Made by a program: the position numbers and the translations under genes. Below are positions 1-9,932 of a stretch of 64,000 bases of DNA, one piece after another. The notes below the pieces were generated by a model, which was given only the letters and a program-made list of their open reading frames with translations, ran no database searches and had not been told where the DNA came from. Every line of letters starts with the position of its first letter. Within the stretch, counting starts at the first letter, position 1. This stretch comes from Polaribacter sp. Hel1_33_78 (GTDB taxonomy: Bacteria; Bacteroidota; Bacteroidia; Flavobacteriales; Flavobacteriaceae), in contig NZ_LT629794.1 of the NCBI RefSeq assembly GCF_900106075.1, positions 1,344,001-1,408,000 on the forward strand, in the 5' to 3' direction.

Positions 1-84
1 GCTATTTATGTTTTTGTAATACTCATTTTTGTTTATATAAAATTGATGAATAAGTTGGATAAAAAATTTGGGTACAATAATTAA
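1..84 (+). CDS. DUF4212 family sodium/substrate symporter small subunit (C-terminal fragment)
   Basis: Only the last 27 codons and the TAA stop are inside the window. The visible peptide is a hydrophobic helix (AIYVFVILIFVYIKLM) followed by a short polar tail ending in a Lys/Asp-rich stretch. This matches the end of DUF4212 proteins, small two-helix membrane proteins encoded just upstream of sodium:solute symporters of the acetate type. Its stop lies 18 bp before the symporter start, which fits co-transcription and a two-component transporter. The family call rests on this short tail and on gene order, so it is probable rather than certain. Confidence 0.7.
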   Translation, partial: AIYVFVILIFVYIKLMNKLDKKFGYNN

Positions 85-102
85 TTTATAATAAAAAATA
101 TA

Positions 103-1791
103 ATGAGCATTCAAGTTTGGACATGGATTTTAGTAGGAATTACATTTGCATTATACATAGGAATTGCAATTTGGACCAGAGCAGGATCAACAAAAGAATT
201 TTATGTGGCTGGAGGTGGTGTTTCTCCTTTAGCAAATGGATTAGCGACTGCAGCAGATTGGATGTCCGCAGCATCTTTCATTTCAATGGCAGGTCTTATT
301 TCGTTTAACGGCTATGACGGTTCTGTATATCTAATGGGTTGGACAGGAGGTTATGTTTTACTAGCGCTATTGTTAGCACCATATTTAAGAAAATTTGGAA
401 AATTTACAGTCCCAGATTTTATTGGAGATCGGTATTATTCTAACGTAGCAAGAAGTGTAGCTGTATTTTGTGCGCTTTTAGTTTCATTTACTTATGTAGC
501 TGGTCAAATGCGTGGAGTAGGTTTAGTATTCTCTCGTTTTTTAGAAGTTGATATCAATACAGGTGTAATTATTGGGATGATAATTGTTCTTTTTTATGCT
601 GTTTTAGGAGGAATGAAAGGAATTACATATACACAAGTTGCACAATATTGTGTGTTGATTTTTGCTTTTATGGTGCCTGCAATTTTTATTTCAATTCAAA
701 TGACAGGTAACCCAATACCTCAATTAGGTTTTGGAGGAATGGATGAAGGTGGTGTTTACCTTTTAGATAAGTTAGATGGTTTACACAAAGAATTAGGTTT
801 TGCAGAATATACATCAGGAAGTAAATCAACGTTAGATGTTTTTTTTATTACAGGTGCACTAATGGTTGGTACTGCAGGGTTGCCACACGTAATTGTTCGT
901 TTTTTTACAGTAAAAAGAGTTGCAGATGCAAGAAAATCTGCAGGTTGGGCATTATTGTTTATAGCCATTTTATACACAACAGCACCAGCAATAGCTGTTT
1001 TTTCAAGAACAAATTTAATTGAAACTGTAAGTAATAAAGAATATGCAACCTTACCTGATTGGTTTGGTAATTGGGAAAAAACAGGACTCATAAAGTTTGA
1101 TGACAAGAATAACGATGGGTTAGTTCAGTATTTAGCAGATACTAAAAAGAATGAACTAATAGTTGATAAAGATATTATGGTTTTAGCAAACCCAGAAATT
1201 GCACAATTACCAAATTGGGTAATTGCTTTAGTTGCAGCAGGAGGTTTAGCAGCTGCTTTATCTACTGCAGCTGGGTTGTTATTAGTTATTTCATCATCAG
1301 TTTCTCACGATTTAATTAAGAAAATGATAAATCCAGACATTTCTGAAAAAGGAGAATTAGTAGCAGCAAGGTTATCAGCAGTCGTTGCAGTATGTGTGGC
1401 TGGTTATTTTGGTATAAATCCACCAGATTTTGTTGCAGCAACAGTAGCTTTGGCTTTTGGTTTGGCAGCAGCATCCTTTTTTCCAGCAATCGTTTTAGGT
1501 ATTTTTAGTAAAAGAATGAATAAAGAAGGTGCAATTTCAGGAATGTTAGTAGGTATTTTATTAATGCTTTTTTATATGATGAAATTCAAATTCGATTGGT
1601 TTGGTGGTGGAGGTAAAGCAGATTGGTGGTTTGGAATTTCACCAGAAGGATTTGGTACAGTGGCCATGATTACTAATTTTATTATTTCTCTTATTGTTTC
1701 TAGGTTTACACCAGAACCACCAAGTAAGGTTAGAGAAATTGTCGAAAACATAAGGATCCCAAGTGGGGTAAATGAAGCACAACATCACTAA
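103..1791 (+). CDS. Sodium:solute symporter (acetate-type, VC_2705-like subfamily)
   Basis: This 562-residue inner-membrane transporter of the SSS family most likely imports acetate or a similar small carboxylate with Na+. About a dozen hydrophobic segments are visible, beginning with helix 1 near residues 5-25, and the early segment around DWMSAASFISMAG is typical of acetate/solute symporters. A polar loop near residues 315-365 carries an EF-hand-like acidic stretch at about residues 333-339 (DDKNNDG). The gene follows the DUF4212 subunit by 18 bp and precedes acetyl-CoA synthetase by 108 bp, so the three genes look like an acetate uptake and activation unit. The substrate is inferred from that neighbourhood. 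ActP-like or pyruvate-type specificity cannot be excluded. Confidence 0.88.
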   Translation: MSIQVWTWILVGITFALYIGIAIWTRAGSTKEFYVAGGGVSPLANGLATAADWMSAASFISMAGLISFNGYDGSVYLMGWTGGYVLLALLLAPYLRKFGKFTVPDFIGDRYYSNVARSVAVFCALLVSFTYVAGQMRGVGLVFSRFLEVDINTGVIIGMIIVLFYAVLGGMKGITYTQVAQYCVLIFAFMVPAIFISIQMTGNPIPQLGFGGMDEGGVYLLDKLDGLHKELGFAEYTSGSKSTLDVFFITGALMVGTAGLPHVIVRFFTVKRVADARKSAGWALLFIAILYTTAPAIAVFSRTNLIETVSNKEYATLPDWFGNWEKTGLIKFDDKNNDGLVQYLADTKKNELIVDKDIMVLANPEIAQLPNWVIALVAAGGLAAALSTAAGLLLVISSSVSHDLIKKMINPDISEKGELVAARLSAVVAVCVAGYFGINPPDFVAATVALAFGLAAASFFPAIVLGIFSKRMNKEGAISGMLVGILLMLFYMMKFKFDWFGGGGKADWWFGISPEGFGTVAMITNFIISLIVSRFTPEPPSKVREIVENIRIPSGVNEAQHH

Positions 1792-1899
1792 AAAGATTTA
1801 AAGTTTTGCTTTTTGTTGGTAAAATAACGTTATCAGTAGAATAAATAATAGATGAAGATTTAGTTTTAAGACATTAGAGCTTTAAATAAAGTATAAAAA

Positions 1900-3807
1900 A
1901 TGAGTAATTATCACATTAAGCATCTAGAGGAATATTATCAAGTTTATAGAAAATCAATTCGTGAACCAGAAAAGTTTTGGGAAGAAGTAGCAGAAGAACA
2001 CTTTTTATGGCGAAAAAAATGGGACAAAATTTTAGATTGGGATTTTTCTAAACCAGAAATTAAATGGTTTCAAGGCGCTCAACTAAACATCACAGAAAAT
2101 TGTATTGATAGGCATTTATCAACAAGAGGAGGTAAAACAGCTATTTTATTTGAGCCAAATGATGTTAAAGAAGCAGCGGAACACATTACTTATAGACAAC
2201 TGCATCAAAGAGTAAATCAATTTGCAAATGTTTTAAAAGAAAACGGAGTAAAAAAAGGAGACAGAATTTGTATTTATGTTCCTATGATTCCAGAATTAGC
2301 AATAGCAACATTAGCTTGTGCTAGAATTGGAGCTATACATTCTGTTGTCTTTGCAGGGTTTTCATCAGTGGCATTATCCACTAGAATTAATGATTCTGAC
2401 TGTAAAATGGTAATTACTTCAGATGGTTCTTACAGGGGGGCAAAAACAATTGATTTAAAAGGAATTGTGGATGAAGCTCTAAAAAGTTGTTCGGGAGTTG
2501 AAACTGTTTTGGTGGCAAAAAGAATAAATTCTGATATTAATATGAAAGAAGGACGTGACAAATGGTTACAACCTTTATTAGATAAAGCATCAGATATATG
2601 TGAAGCAGAAATTATGGATGCAGAAGATCCATTATTTATTTTGTATACTTCAGGTTCTACAGGAACTCCAAAAGGAATGGTGCACACAACCGCTGGATAT
2701 ATGGTGTATACAGCATATACTTTTAAAAATGCATTTCAATACAAAGAAAATGATGTCTATTGGTGCACTGCAGATATTGGATGGATTACTGGACATTCTT
2801 ACATTGTTTATGGCCCTTTGGCAAACGGAGCAACCACTGTTATGTTTGAGGGAGTGCCAAGTTATCCAGATTTTGGACGCTTTTGGGAAATTGTAGAGAA
2901 GCATAAAGTAAACCAATTTTACACTGCGCCAACAGCAATTAGAGCATTGGCAAAACAAGGAACAGAATTGGTAAATAAATATGACTTATCAACTTTAAAA
3001 GTTTTAGGGTCTGTAGGTGAACCCATAAATGAAGAAGCATGGCATTGGTATAATGATAATGTAGGAAAAAAGAAAAGTCCGATTATTGATACCTGGTGGC
3101 AAACAGAAACCGGAGGTATGATGATCACACCTATTCCCTATGTAACGCCAACAAAACCGACATATGCAACGTTGCCTTTTATTGGGATTCAGCCAGCAAT
3201 AATGGATGAAAAAGGAAAAGAATTAAAAGGAAATCAGGTGGAAGGAAGGTTGTGTATTAAATTTCCCTGGCCGAGTATTGCCAGAACCATTTGGGGAAAT
3301 CATAAACGATATAAAGAAACTTATTTTTCTGCTTTTGATAACATGTATTTTACTGGTGATGGGGCTTTAAGAGATGAAGTGGGTTATTACAGAATTACCG
3401 GTAGAGTAGATGATGTAATTATTGTTTCTGGACATAATCTAGGAACAGCACCTATTGAAGATGCAATTAACGAGCACCCTGCAGTTGCCGAATCTGCTAT
3501 TGTAGGTTTTCCGCACGATATTAAAGGAAGTGCATTATATGGCTATGTAATTCTTAAAGATACAGGAGAAGGCAGAAATCAGGATAATCTTCGAAAAGAA
3601 ATTAATCAAATCATTACAGAACACATCGGACCGATTGCGAAATTGGATAAAATTCAGTTTTCAGAAGGATTGCCAAAGACACGTTCAGGAAAAATTATGA
3701 GACGTATTTTACGTAAAATCGCGTGTAATGAAATGGATAATTTGGGGGATGTATCTACCTTATTAAACCCTGAAGTTGTGCAAAGTATTATCGATAATAG
3801 ACTTTAG
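1900..3807 (+). CDS. acs: Acetate--CoA ligase (acetyl-CoA synthetase)
   Basis: This cytoplasmic enzyme converts acetate, ATP and CoA to acetyl-CoA, AMP and pyrophosphate through an acetyl-adenylate. At 635 residues it has the usual Acs length. The ATP-binding P-loop YTSGSTGTPKG lies at about residues 249-259. The WWQTETGG core motif of the adenylation domain and the YFTGDGA hinge region are present. The C-terminal PKTRSGKIMRR motif places the catalytic, acetylatable lysine at about residue 598. The N-terminal ACAS domain spans roughly residues 5-60. The gene sits directly after the acetate-type symporter, so imported acetate would be activated at once. No clear promoter was found in the 108-bp gap, and read-through from the symporter is likely. 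Confidence 0.97.
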   Translation: MSNYHIKHLEEYYQVYRKSIREPEKFWEEVAEEHFLWRKKWDKILDWDFSKPEIKWFQGAQLNITENCIDRHLSTRGGKTAILFEPNDVKEAAEHITYRQLHQRVNQFANVLKENGVKKGDRICIYVPMIPELAIATLACARIGAIHSVVFAGFSSVALSTRINDSDCKMVITSDGSYRGAKTIDLKGIVDEALKSCSGVETVLVAKRINSDINMKEGRDKWLQPLLDKASDICEAEIMDAEDPLFILYTSGSTGTPKGMVHTTAGYMVYTAYTFKNAFQYKENDVYWCTADIGWITGHSYIVYGPLANGATTVMFEGVPSYPDFGRFWEIVEKHKVNQFYTAPTAIRALAKQGTELVNKYDLSTLKVLGSVGEPINEEAWHWYNDNVGKKKSPIIDTWWQTETGGMMITPIPYVTPTKPTYATLPFIGIQPAIMDEKGKELKGNQVEGRLCIKFPWPSIARTIWGNHKRYKETYFSAFDNMYFTGDGALRDEVGYYRITGRVDDVIIVSGHNLGTAPIEDAINEHPAVAESAIVGFPHDIKGSALYGYVILKDTGEGRNQDNLRKEINQIITEHIGPIAKLDKIQFSEGLPKTRSGKIMRRILRKIACNEMDNLGDVSTLLNPEVVQSIIDNRL

Positions 3808-3944
3808 TTTTTTTAATTTTTCCTAAAAAAGAAGCGCAGTATTGAGTGGTTCTGAATTTTTGAGATTAAGTAGATATGATTGTTAAAAGTAAAATAGTTT
3901 TAAGTAAAAAGTTAGTTTTGAAAAGGCAGATCATAAAGTTAAGA

Positions 3945-6900
3945 ATGAAAAATAATTATTGCTTAATACTACTTTTTTTAGGCCTCTCTTTTTCTTGTTC
4001 AAAAGAGATGAAAGATGCGAGTACCCGTTTTAGTCTTTTAAGTTCTTCCGATACAAATATTGATTTTAAAAATGTAGTGAAGGAAAATGCAAACTTTAAT
4101 TTTTTGAATTACACTTATATCTATAACGGTGCTGGAGTGGCAGTAGCAGATATTAATAATGACGGCTTGGAAGATTTATTTTTTACTTCTAATCAAGGAT
4201 TAAATAAGTTATATCTAAATCAGGGAGATTTGGAGTTTAAAGATATTACTCAAAAAGCAAAAATTGCAGACCAAACAGGATGGACTACAGGTGTGACTGC
4301 AATAGATATTAACAATGATGGTTGGTTAGATTTTTATGTTTGTAAATCAGGATCTATAAACAGCCACTCAAAAAGAAGAAATAAGCTATTTATCAATCAA
4401 AAAAACAACACTTTCAAGGAACAAGCCAAAGCTTATGGCCTGGATCATTTCGGGTTTTCTACTCAAGCCTATTTTTTTGATTTTGATAATGACGATGATT
4501 TGGATATGTATCTTGTAAATCATCGTAAAGATTTTTCAATTAAAGAAGCTAAAGAGCCCTTTAATTCAGATCAATTATTTAGAAATGATGGTGCTACTTT
4601 TAAAAATATCACAAAAAAAGCAGGGATTTTAAATAAAGGATGGGGTTTAAGTGCTTCCATTGGGGATTTTAATAATGATGATTTGTTAGACGTTTATGTT
4701 GCGAATGATTTTTTTGACCCTGATTATTTATATATAAATCAAGGTAATGGAACTTTTAAAGACGAGGCATTAAAATATTTTAACCACATTTCTACCAACA
4801 GCATGGGGTCTGATTTTGCTGATATTAACAACGATTTAAAACCAGATTTAATTGTTTTAGATATGATGGCGGAAGACCATATTAGAAGCAAAGAAAATAT
4901 GGCAACGATGAGTATTTCTAATTTTCATAATTTAGTAAAAAAAGGTTATCATTATCAATATATGTCTAACGTGTTACAGTTAAATAATGGTGACAATACA
5001 TATAGTGAAATAGGACAGCTTGCCGGAATTTCGAAAACAGATTGGAGTTGGGCGCCATTAATAGCGGATTTTGATAATGATGGTTTTAAAGATGTATTTG
5101 TGACTAATGGAATTCAAAATGATTTAACAAATCAAGATTTTAGAAATCAAATGAAAACCAATGTTAGAAACCGTAAAAGAGTTTCTCTAGATGCTGCTAA
5201 AAAAATAATTACTTCAGAGAAATTAAGTAATTATATCTTTAAAAATAATCAAGACCTAACGTTTAAAAATACCACTAAAAGTTGGGGCTTAGATGCTAAA
5301 ATAAATTCTAATGGAGCAGCATATGCAGATTTAGATAATGATGGTGATTTAGATTTAATTATAAATAATCAAGGAGAAAAAGCATCTATTTATAAAAACA
5401 ACACAAAAAATAACTATATCATTTTTAAGCTTAAAGGACCAACAACTAATCCTTTTGGTATTGGAGCAGAAATCACTGTTTTTTCAGAAAACTTGCAACA
5501 AACTAAAAAACAATTTTTGAGTAGAGGTTTTCAATCTTCAGTAAGTGCTCAGCTGCATTTTGGATTAGGGAATAAAACTAAAGTAGATAGTGTATTTATT
5601 GATTGGGGAAATAATACTACTGAAAAATTAAAAAATGTAGAAGTTAATCAAACTGTAATCTTTAACATTGAGGGTGCTACGAATTTTGTTAAAAAGGATG
5701 CCATGAACTCAAGATTATTTAAACGAATAATTCCAACTGATATTGGTATCAATTATAAGCAAAAAGAAAATATTTATGATGATTTTAAATTACAGTTATT
5801 ATTACCACAAAAACAATCTGAAAAAAGTTCAGCGCTTGCAGTTGGAGATATCAATAATGATGGTTTAGATGATTTCTTTGTTGGAAATGCTAAAGGTGAA
5901 AAAGGAGCTATATATTGTCAAAGTAAAGATGGAAAATTTATAGAAACAAATCAAAAATTATTTGAGTTAGATAAAGATTTTGAAGATACAAATGCGAAAT
6001 TTTTAGATGTAGATAGCGATAATGATTTAGATTTATATGTAACTTCTGGAGGATATGATGTTAAAGAAAATAGTCCACTTTTACAAGATAGATTATATCT
6101 TAATAATGGAAAGGGAAAATTCACAAAAACAAAACTTCCAAAGATAACTTCAAACTCTAAAGCGATTGCATTTTCAGATTTTGATAAAGATGGTGATATT
6201 GATATTTTTATTGGAAATAATGCGAAGCATGGCCAATATCCTTTATCGGAAAACTCCTATTTTTTAGAAAATGAAAAAGGAAAATATAGCAATAATATTG
6301 AGGGTAAATTTGACAGTATTTCTGATTTAAGGATGATAAACGATGCTATTTTTTCAGACTTTGATCTCGACGGAGATGAAGATTTAATTGTTGTAGGGGA
6401 GTGGATGTCCATTACTTTTTTTGAGAATAAAAACAATCAATTTTATAAAAAACATATAGATGGTGTCACCAATATTAGTGGATGGTATCAATCGATAACA
6501 CCTACTGATATTGATGCTGACGGTGATACAGATTATATTATTGGAAATTGGGGAAATAATAATAAATTTCATCCAAATAAGCAAAAACCATTGCATATTT
6601 ATGCTGGTTATTTTGACGAGAATACTAGTTTTGATATTGCTTTAAGCAAAGTTTCAAAAACAGGAGATTTACTTCCCGTTCGTGGTAAAGAATGTTCTAC
6701 GGAGCAAACGCCTTTTTTAAATCAGAAAATTAAAACATTTAAGGAATTTGCAGCAGCTAACATGTTTGAGATTTATGGCTCTGAAAAATTAGAAAATGCA
6801 CATCATTTTATAGCGCAAGACTTTTCTTCGTTCATTTTAAAAAATAATAGAGGAGGTATGTTTGAAATTAAAAAACTGCCAAATGAAGCGCAATTTTCAC

Positions 6901-7181
6901 CTACTTTAGGTGCTTCAATTATAGATATAAATAATGATGGATATCTAGATGTTTTTGGCATCGGTAATGTGTATGAATCAGAAGTAGAAACCATAAGATA
7001 TGATGCCTCAAAGGGATATGTTTTATTGGGGGACCGAAAAGGAGGTTTTACTTTTTGCAATGATTCTAGTTATTTTAATAATATGGAGGCAAAAGCAATA
7101 GAAAAAATTAGCATTAATGGTGATTGGCATTTTATCATTTTAAATAAAAATGCTGAGCTAACTATTTTAAAAGTTAATTAA
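3945..7181 (+). CDS. FG-GAP/VCBS repeat lipoprotein with ASPIC/UnbV domain
   Basis: This is a very large exported protein, 1078 residues from the chosen start. An upstream in-frame ATG at 3876 would add 23 basic residues before the signal peptide, so 3945 is preferred. The signal peptide ends in a lipobox with Cys18, implying a lipid-anchored, probably surface-exposed protein. Thirteen DxDxDG-type calcium loops (for example DINNDGLED, DLDNDGDLD, DIDADGDTD) mark FG-GAP blades: seven before and six after an ASPIC/UnbV domain at about residues 488-575. This suggests two beta-propellers joined by that domain. In Bacteroidota such proteins often stand beside SusC/SusD glycan systems, but none is seen here. 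The substrate or binding partner is unknown. Confidence 0.85.
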   Translation: MKNNYCLILLFLGLSFSCSKEMKDASTRFSLLSSSDTNIDFKNVVKENANFNFLNYTYIYNGAGVAVADINNDGLEDLFFTSNQGLNKLYLNQGDLEFKDITQKAKIADQTGWTTGVTAIDINNDGWLDFYVCKSGSINSHSKRRNKLFINQKNNTFKEQAKAYGLDHFGFSTQAYFFDFDNDDDLDMYLVNHRKDFSIKEAKEPFNSDQLFRNDGATFKNITKKAGILNKGWGLSASIGDFNNDDLLDVYVANDFFDPDYLYINQGNGTFKDEALKYFNHISTNSMGSDFADINNDLKPDLIVLDMMAEDHIRSKENMATMSISNFHNLVKKGYHYQYMSNVLQLNNGDNTYSEIGQLAGISKTDWSWAPLIADFDNDGFKDVFVTNGIQNDLTNQDFRNQMKTNVRNRKRVSLDAAKKIITSEKLSNYIFKNNQDLTFKNTTKSWGLDAKINSNGAAYADLDNDGDLDLIINNQGEKASIYKNNTKNNYIIFKLKGPTTNPFGIGAEITVFSENLQQTKKQFLSRGFQSSVSAQLHFGLGNKTKVDSVFIDWGNNTTEKLKNVEVNQTVIFNIEGATNFVKKDAMNSRLFKRIIPTDIGINYKQKENIYDDFKLQLLLPQKQSEKSSALAVGDINNDGLDDFFVGNAKGEKGAIYCQSKDGKFIETNQKLFELDKDFEDTNAKFLDVDSDNDLDLYVTSGGYDVKENSPLLQDRLYLNNGKGKFTKTKLPKITSNSKAIAFSDFDKDGDIDIFIGNNAKHGQYPLSENSYFLENEKGKYSNNIEGKFDSISDLRMINDAIFSDFDLDGDEDLIVVGEWMSITFFENKNNQFYKKHIDGVTNISGWYQSITPTDIDADGDTDYIIGNWGNNNKFHPNKQKPLHIYAGYFDENTSFDIALSKVSKTGDLLPVRGKECSTEQTPFLNQKIKTFKEFAAANMFEIYGSEKLENAHHFIAQDFSSFILKNNRGGMFEIKKLPNEAQFSPTLGASIIDINNDGYLDVFGIGNVYESEVETIRYDASKGYVLLGDRKGGFTFCNDSSYFNNMEAKAIEKISINGDWHFIILNKNAELTILKVN

Positions 7182-7287
7182 ACAAAGGTATTCTTATATC
7201 CATCTTTTTGTTATTATGTCATGTTATCTAATATGGCATATAAATTGACAATAAGGAATCAATCATACTCTAAAAATAATATTATTA

Positions 7288-9054
7288 ATGCAGCATCTTA
7301 ACGATACAAAACAAGATAAAAATAAACCCAAAATTTCCATTCTAAAAGCTTTTAAAACGATCATTTGGCCAAAACGAAAGTTGGTTTTTATAGGATTAAT
7401 ATTAATAGTTTTAAGTCGATTGTCTAGTTTGGTATTGCCATGGAAAAGTAAGGCGCTATTGGATGAGGTGATTCCAAATAAAGATTATGACCAATTATAT
7501 CAATTGTTATTTATTGTTGGACTGGCAATTTTAGTGCAATCAATCACTTCTTTTTTATTAACCAGAATTTTAAGTGTACAAGCACAGTTTTTAATATCAG
7601 AATTAAGAGCTCAAGTTCAAAAAAAAGTATTGTCTTTACCAATCAGTTTTTTTGATAACACAAAATCTGGTGCATTAGTCTCTAGAATTATGAGCGATGT
7701 AGAAGGTGTCCGAAATTTAATAGGAACAGGCTTGGTTCAATTAGTTGGTGGGACTATTACAGCCGTAATTTCAATGATTTTATTGATTCGTATTAGTCCT
7801 TCAATGACATTTTTTGTGTTAGTTCCTGTTGCTATTTTTGGAGTTGTAGCTTTAAAAGCATTTAAATATATACGGCCTATTTTTAGAAACAGAGGTGTAA
7901 TTAATGCAGATGTCAAAGGGAGATTAACCGAAACCCTTTCTGGAGTTCGAGTTATTAAAGCTTTTAATGCAGAAGAACAAGAAAATATGGTTTTTGAAAA
8001 AGGGGTAGATAAATTATTTCAAAATGTAAAGAAGAGCTTAACGGCAACTGCTTTAATGACTAGTTCTTCTACTTTTTTATTAGGACTTGCTTCTACAGGA
8101 ATTATGGGTATTGGTGGTTATAAAATTATGACGGGTGAATTAACAGTAGGAGATTTTCTATCCTTTACATTATTACTTGGTTTTATGATTGCGCCCATAG
8201 TTCAAATGAGTAATATTGGAAGTCAGTTAACGGAGGCGCTTGCAGGTTTAGATCGAACAGAAGAGCTTATGAATATGAATGCAGAAGAAGACGATGCGGG
8301 AAGAACAATTATTTTAGAGGATGTCAAAGGAGAAATTATTTTTGATGATGTATCTTTTTCTTATGAAGCAGGAAAAGAAGTACTGAACAATATCAATTTT
8401 AAAGTCCCTTCAGGATCTGTAACGGCTTTAGTTGGTAGTTCAGGTTCTGGTAAATCTACGATCGCTGGTTTGTCAGCTACGTTTTTAAACCCGAAATCAG
8501 GTAAAATTACAATTGATAATCAAGACATGTCCAAAGTAAAATTATCTAGTTATCGTAAACATTTAGGCGTTGTTTTACAAGACGAATTTTTATTTGAGGG
8601 CACTATCCAAGAAAATATTTTATTTCCTAGACCTAATGCAACTGAAAAAGAACTACAAAATGCAGTAAAAGCAGCTTATGTGAATGAATTCACAGATCGT
8701 TTTGAGAATGGATTAGATACCTTAATCGGAGAAAGAGGTGTTAAACTCTCTGGTGGTCAACGTCAAAGATTAGCCATTGCAAGAGCAATTTTAGCAGATC
8801 CGAAAATTATAATTTTGGATGAAGCAACCTCTAGTTTAGATACCGAAAGTGAATCTTTAATTCAGAAAAGTTTATCGGAATTAGTAAAAGATAGAAGTAC
8901 TATTGTAATTGCGCACAGATTAAGTACTATTAAACAAGCAGATCAGATTTTAGTTATTGAAGCCGGAAGTATTGCAGAGAGAGGTACGCATGATGATTTG
9001 ATAAAGGCGAAAGGAAGATATTTCGATTTATATACGTACCAGGCTAAAATTTAA
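7288..9054 (+). CDS. ABC transporter, fused permease and ATP-binding protein (exporter type)
   Basis: This 588-residue half-transporter of the MsbA/MdlB type would work as a homodimer in the inner membrane. Its six-helix transmembrane domain covers about residues 30-320, beginning after a cytoplasmic N-terminus. The nucleotide-binding domain has a Walker A GSSGSGKST at about 383-391, the ABC signature LSGGQ at 487-491, a Walker B ending IILDEA followed by the D-loop SSLD near 507-516, and an H-loop (AHRLST). All catalytic motifs are intact. Exporters of this form move lipids, peptides or drugs, and nothing here identifies the cargo. It stands alone, 106 bp after the FG-GAP lipoprotein gene. 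Confidence 0.93.
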   Translation: MQHLNDTKQDKNKPKISILKAFKTIIWPKRKLVFIGLILIVLSRLSSLVLPWKSKALLDEVIPNKDYDQLYQLLFIVGLAILVQSITSFLLTRILSVQAQFLISELRAQVQKKVLSLPISFFDNTKSGALVSRIMSDVEGVRNLIGTGLVQLVGGTITAVISMILLIRISPSMTFFVLVPVAIFGVVALKAFKYIRPIFRNRGVINADVKGRLTETLSGVRVIKAFNAEEQENMVFEKGVDKLFQNVKKSLTATALMTSSSTFLLGLASTGIMGIGGYKIMTGELTVGDFLSFTLLLGFMIAPIVQMSNIGSQLTEALAGLDRTEELMNMNAEEDDAGRTIILEDVKGEIIFDDVSFSYEAGKEVLNNINFKVPSGSVTALVGSSGSGKSTIAGLSATFLNPKSGKITIDNQDMSKVKLSSYRKHLGVVLQDEFLFEGTIQENILFPRPNATEKELQNAVKAAYVNEFTDRFENGLDTLIGERGVKLSGGQRQRLAIARAILADPKIIILDEATSSLDTESESLIQKSLSELVKDRSTIVIAHRLSTIKQADQILVIEAGSIAERGTHDDLIKAKGRYFDLYTYQAKI

Positions 9055-9132
9055 ATATTTAGATGTACTATTTTTATAAATATTTAGAAAAAAACAATTT
9101 TAGAACTATTTGGAATCAATACACTTAAGCAT

Positions 9133-9897
9133 ATGAAAAAAGCACTTTTATTATTAATTGCAACTATTATTTTTTCTTGTAAAACTGAATCTAAAAGAGA
9201 CAATAAAGTTGATGTTACTCTTGAAGTTAAAAGTGAGGTTTTTCCAATGGAATTAGGAAAAGTCTTCCAGAAACACGGAGGTATTAATATTTGGAGGAAA
9301 GCACAAATATTATCTTTTAATAAGGGAAAGGAAATTCATACTGCAGATTTACGTTCAAGAAAAACAGTAATTAATACACCAAAATATTCTTTAGGTTTTG
9401 ATGGAATGGAAGTTTGGTTAAGTGAAGACAAAAAAGGTATATTCAAAGGAAATCCAGCCTTCTACTACAATTTATATTTTTATTTTTATGCAATGCCTTT
9501 TGTGTTGGCAGATGATGGAATTATTTATGAAAAAGTGGATGATTTAGTTTTTAAAGGGGTAAAGTATCCTGGATATAAAATTTCATACAAAGAGAATATA
9601 GGAACTTCTCCTGATGATAATTATATAGTGTATTACAACTCTGAAACCTATCAAATGGAATGGCTAGCATATACAGTTACTTTTAGCTCTAAAAAGCCAA
9701 ATGATTTATTCCATATGATTAGATATAATAAATGGGAAGTTGTAAGCGGATTGGTTTTTCCAAAAGAAATTACATGGTATAAAATGGATGAAAGCGGCTT
9801 GCCGACTGAACCTGAAAAGCCAGCAACAAAATTCACGCTGCCACTTCTAAGTCAAGGTAAAATAGGAGCCTCTTTTTTTGAGAAACCAATAAAATAG
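9133..9897 (+). CDS. DUF6503 family lipoprotein
   Basis: This 254-residue protein has a lipoprotein signal peptide with lipobox Cys16. The mature part resembles the DUF6503 family of Bacteroidota, with the pattern GKVFQKHGGINIWRKAQ near residues 47-63 and FDGMEVW near 94-100. These proteins fold as a lipid-binding-like beta structure in the cell envelope, and their function is not established. The gene is 78 bp downstream of the ABC exporter on the same strand and converges with the NUDIX gene, so it may be the last gene of that transcript. A role with the exporter is only a suggestion from position. Confidence 0.75.
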   Translation: MKKALLLLIATIIFSCKTESKRDNKVDVTLEVKSEVFPMELGKVFQKHGGINIWRKAQILSFNKGKEIHTADLRSRKTVINTPKYSLGFDGMEVWLSEDKKGIFKGNPAFYYNLYFYFYAMPFVLADDGIIYEKVDDLVFKGVKYPGYKISYKENIGTSPDDNYIVYYNSETYQMEWLAYTVTFSSKKPNDLFHMIRYNKWEVVSGLVFPKEITWYKMDESGLPTEPEKPATKFTLPLLSQGKIGASFFEKPIK

Positions 9898-9932
9898 TTC
9901 GGAGTTTTCAGTGGCAGTATAAGGTGGGGAAA

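Noticed and set aside
3876..3944. Longer start for the FG-GAP lipoprotein
   Set aside because: It would place 23 mostly basic residues before a complete lipoprotein signal peptide, so the later ATG is better.
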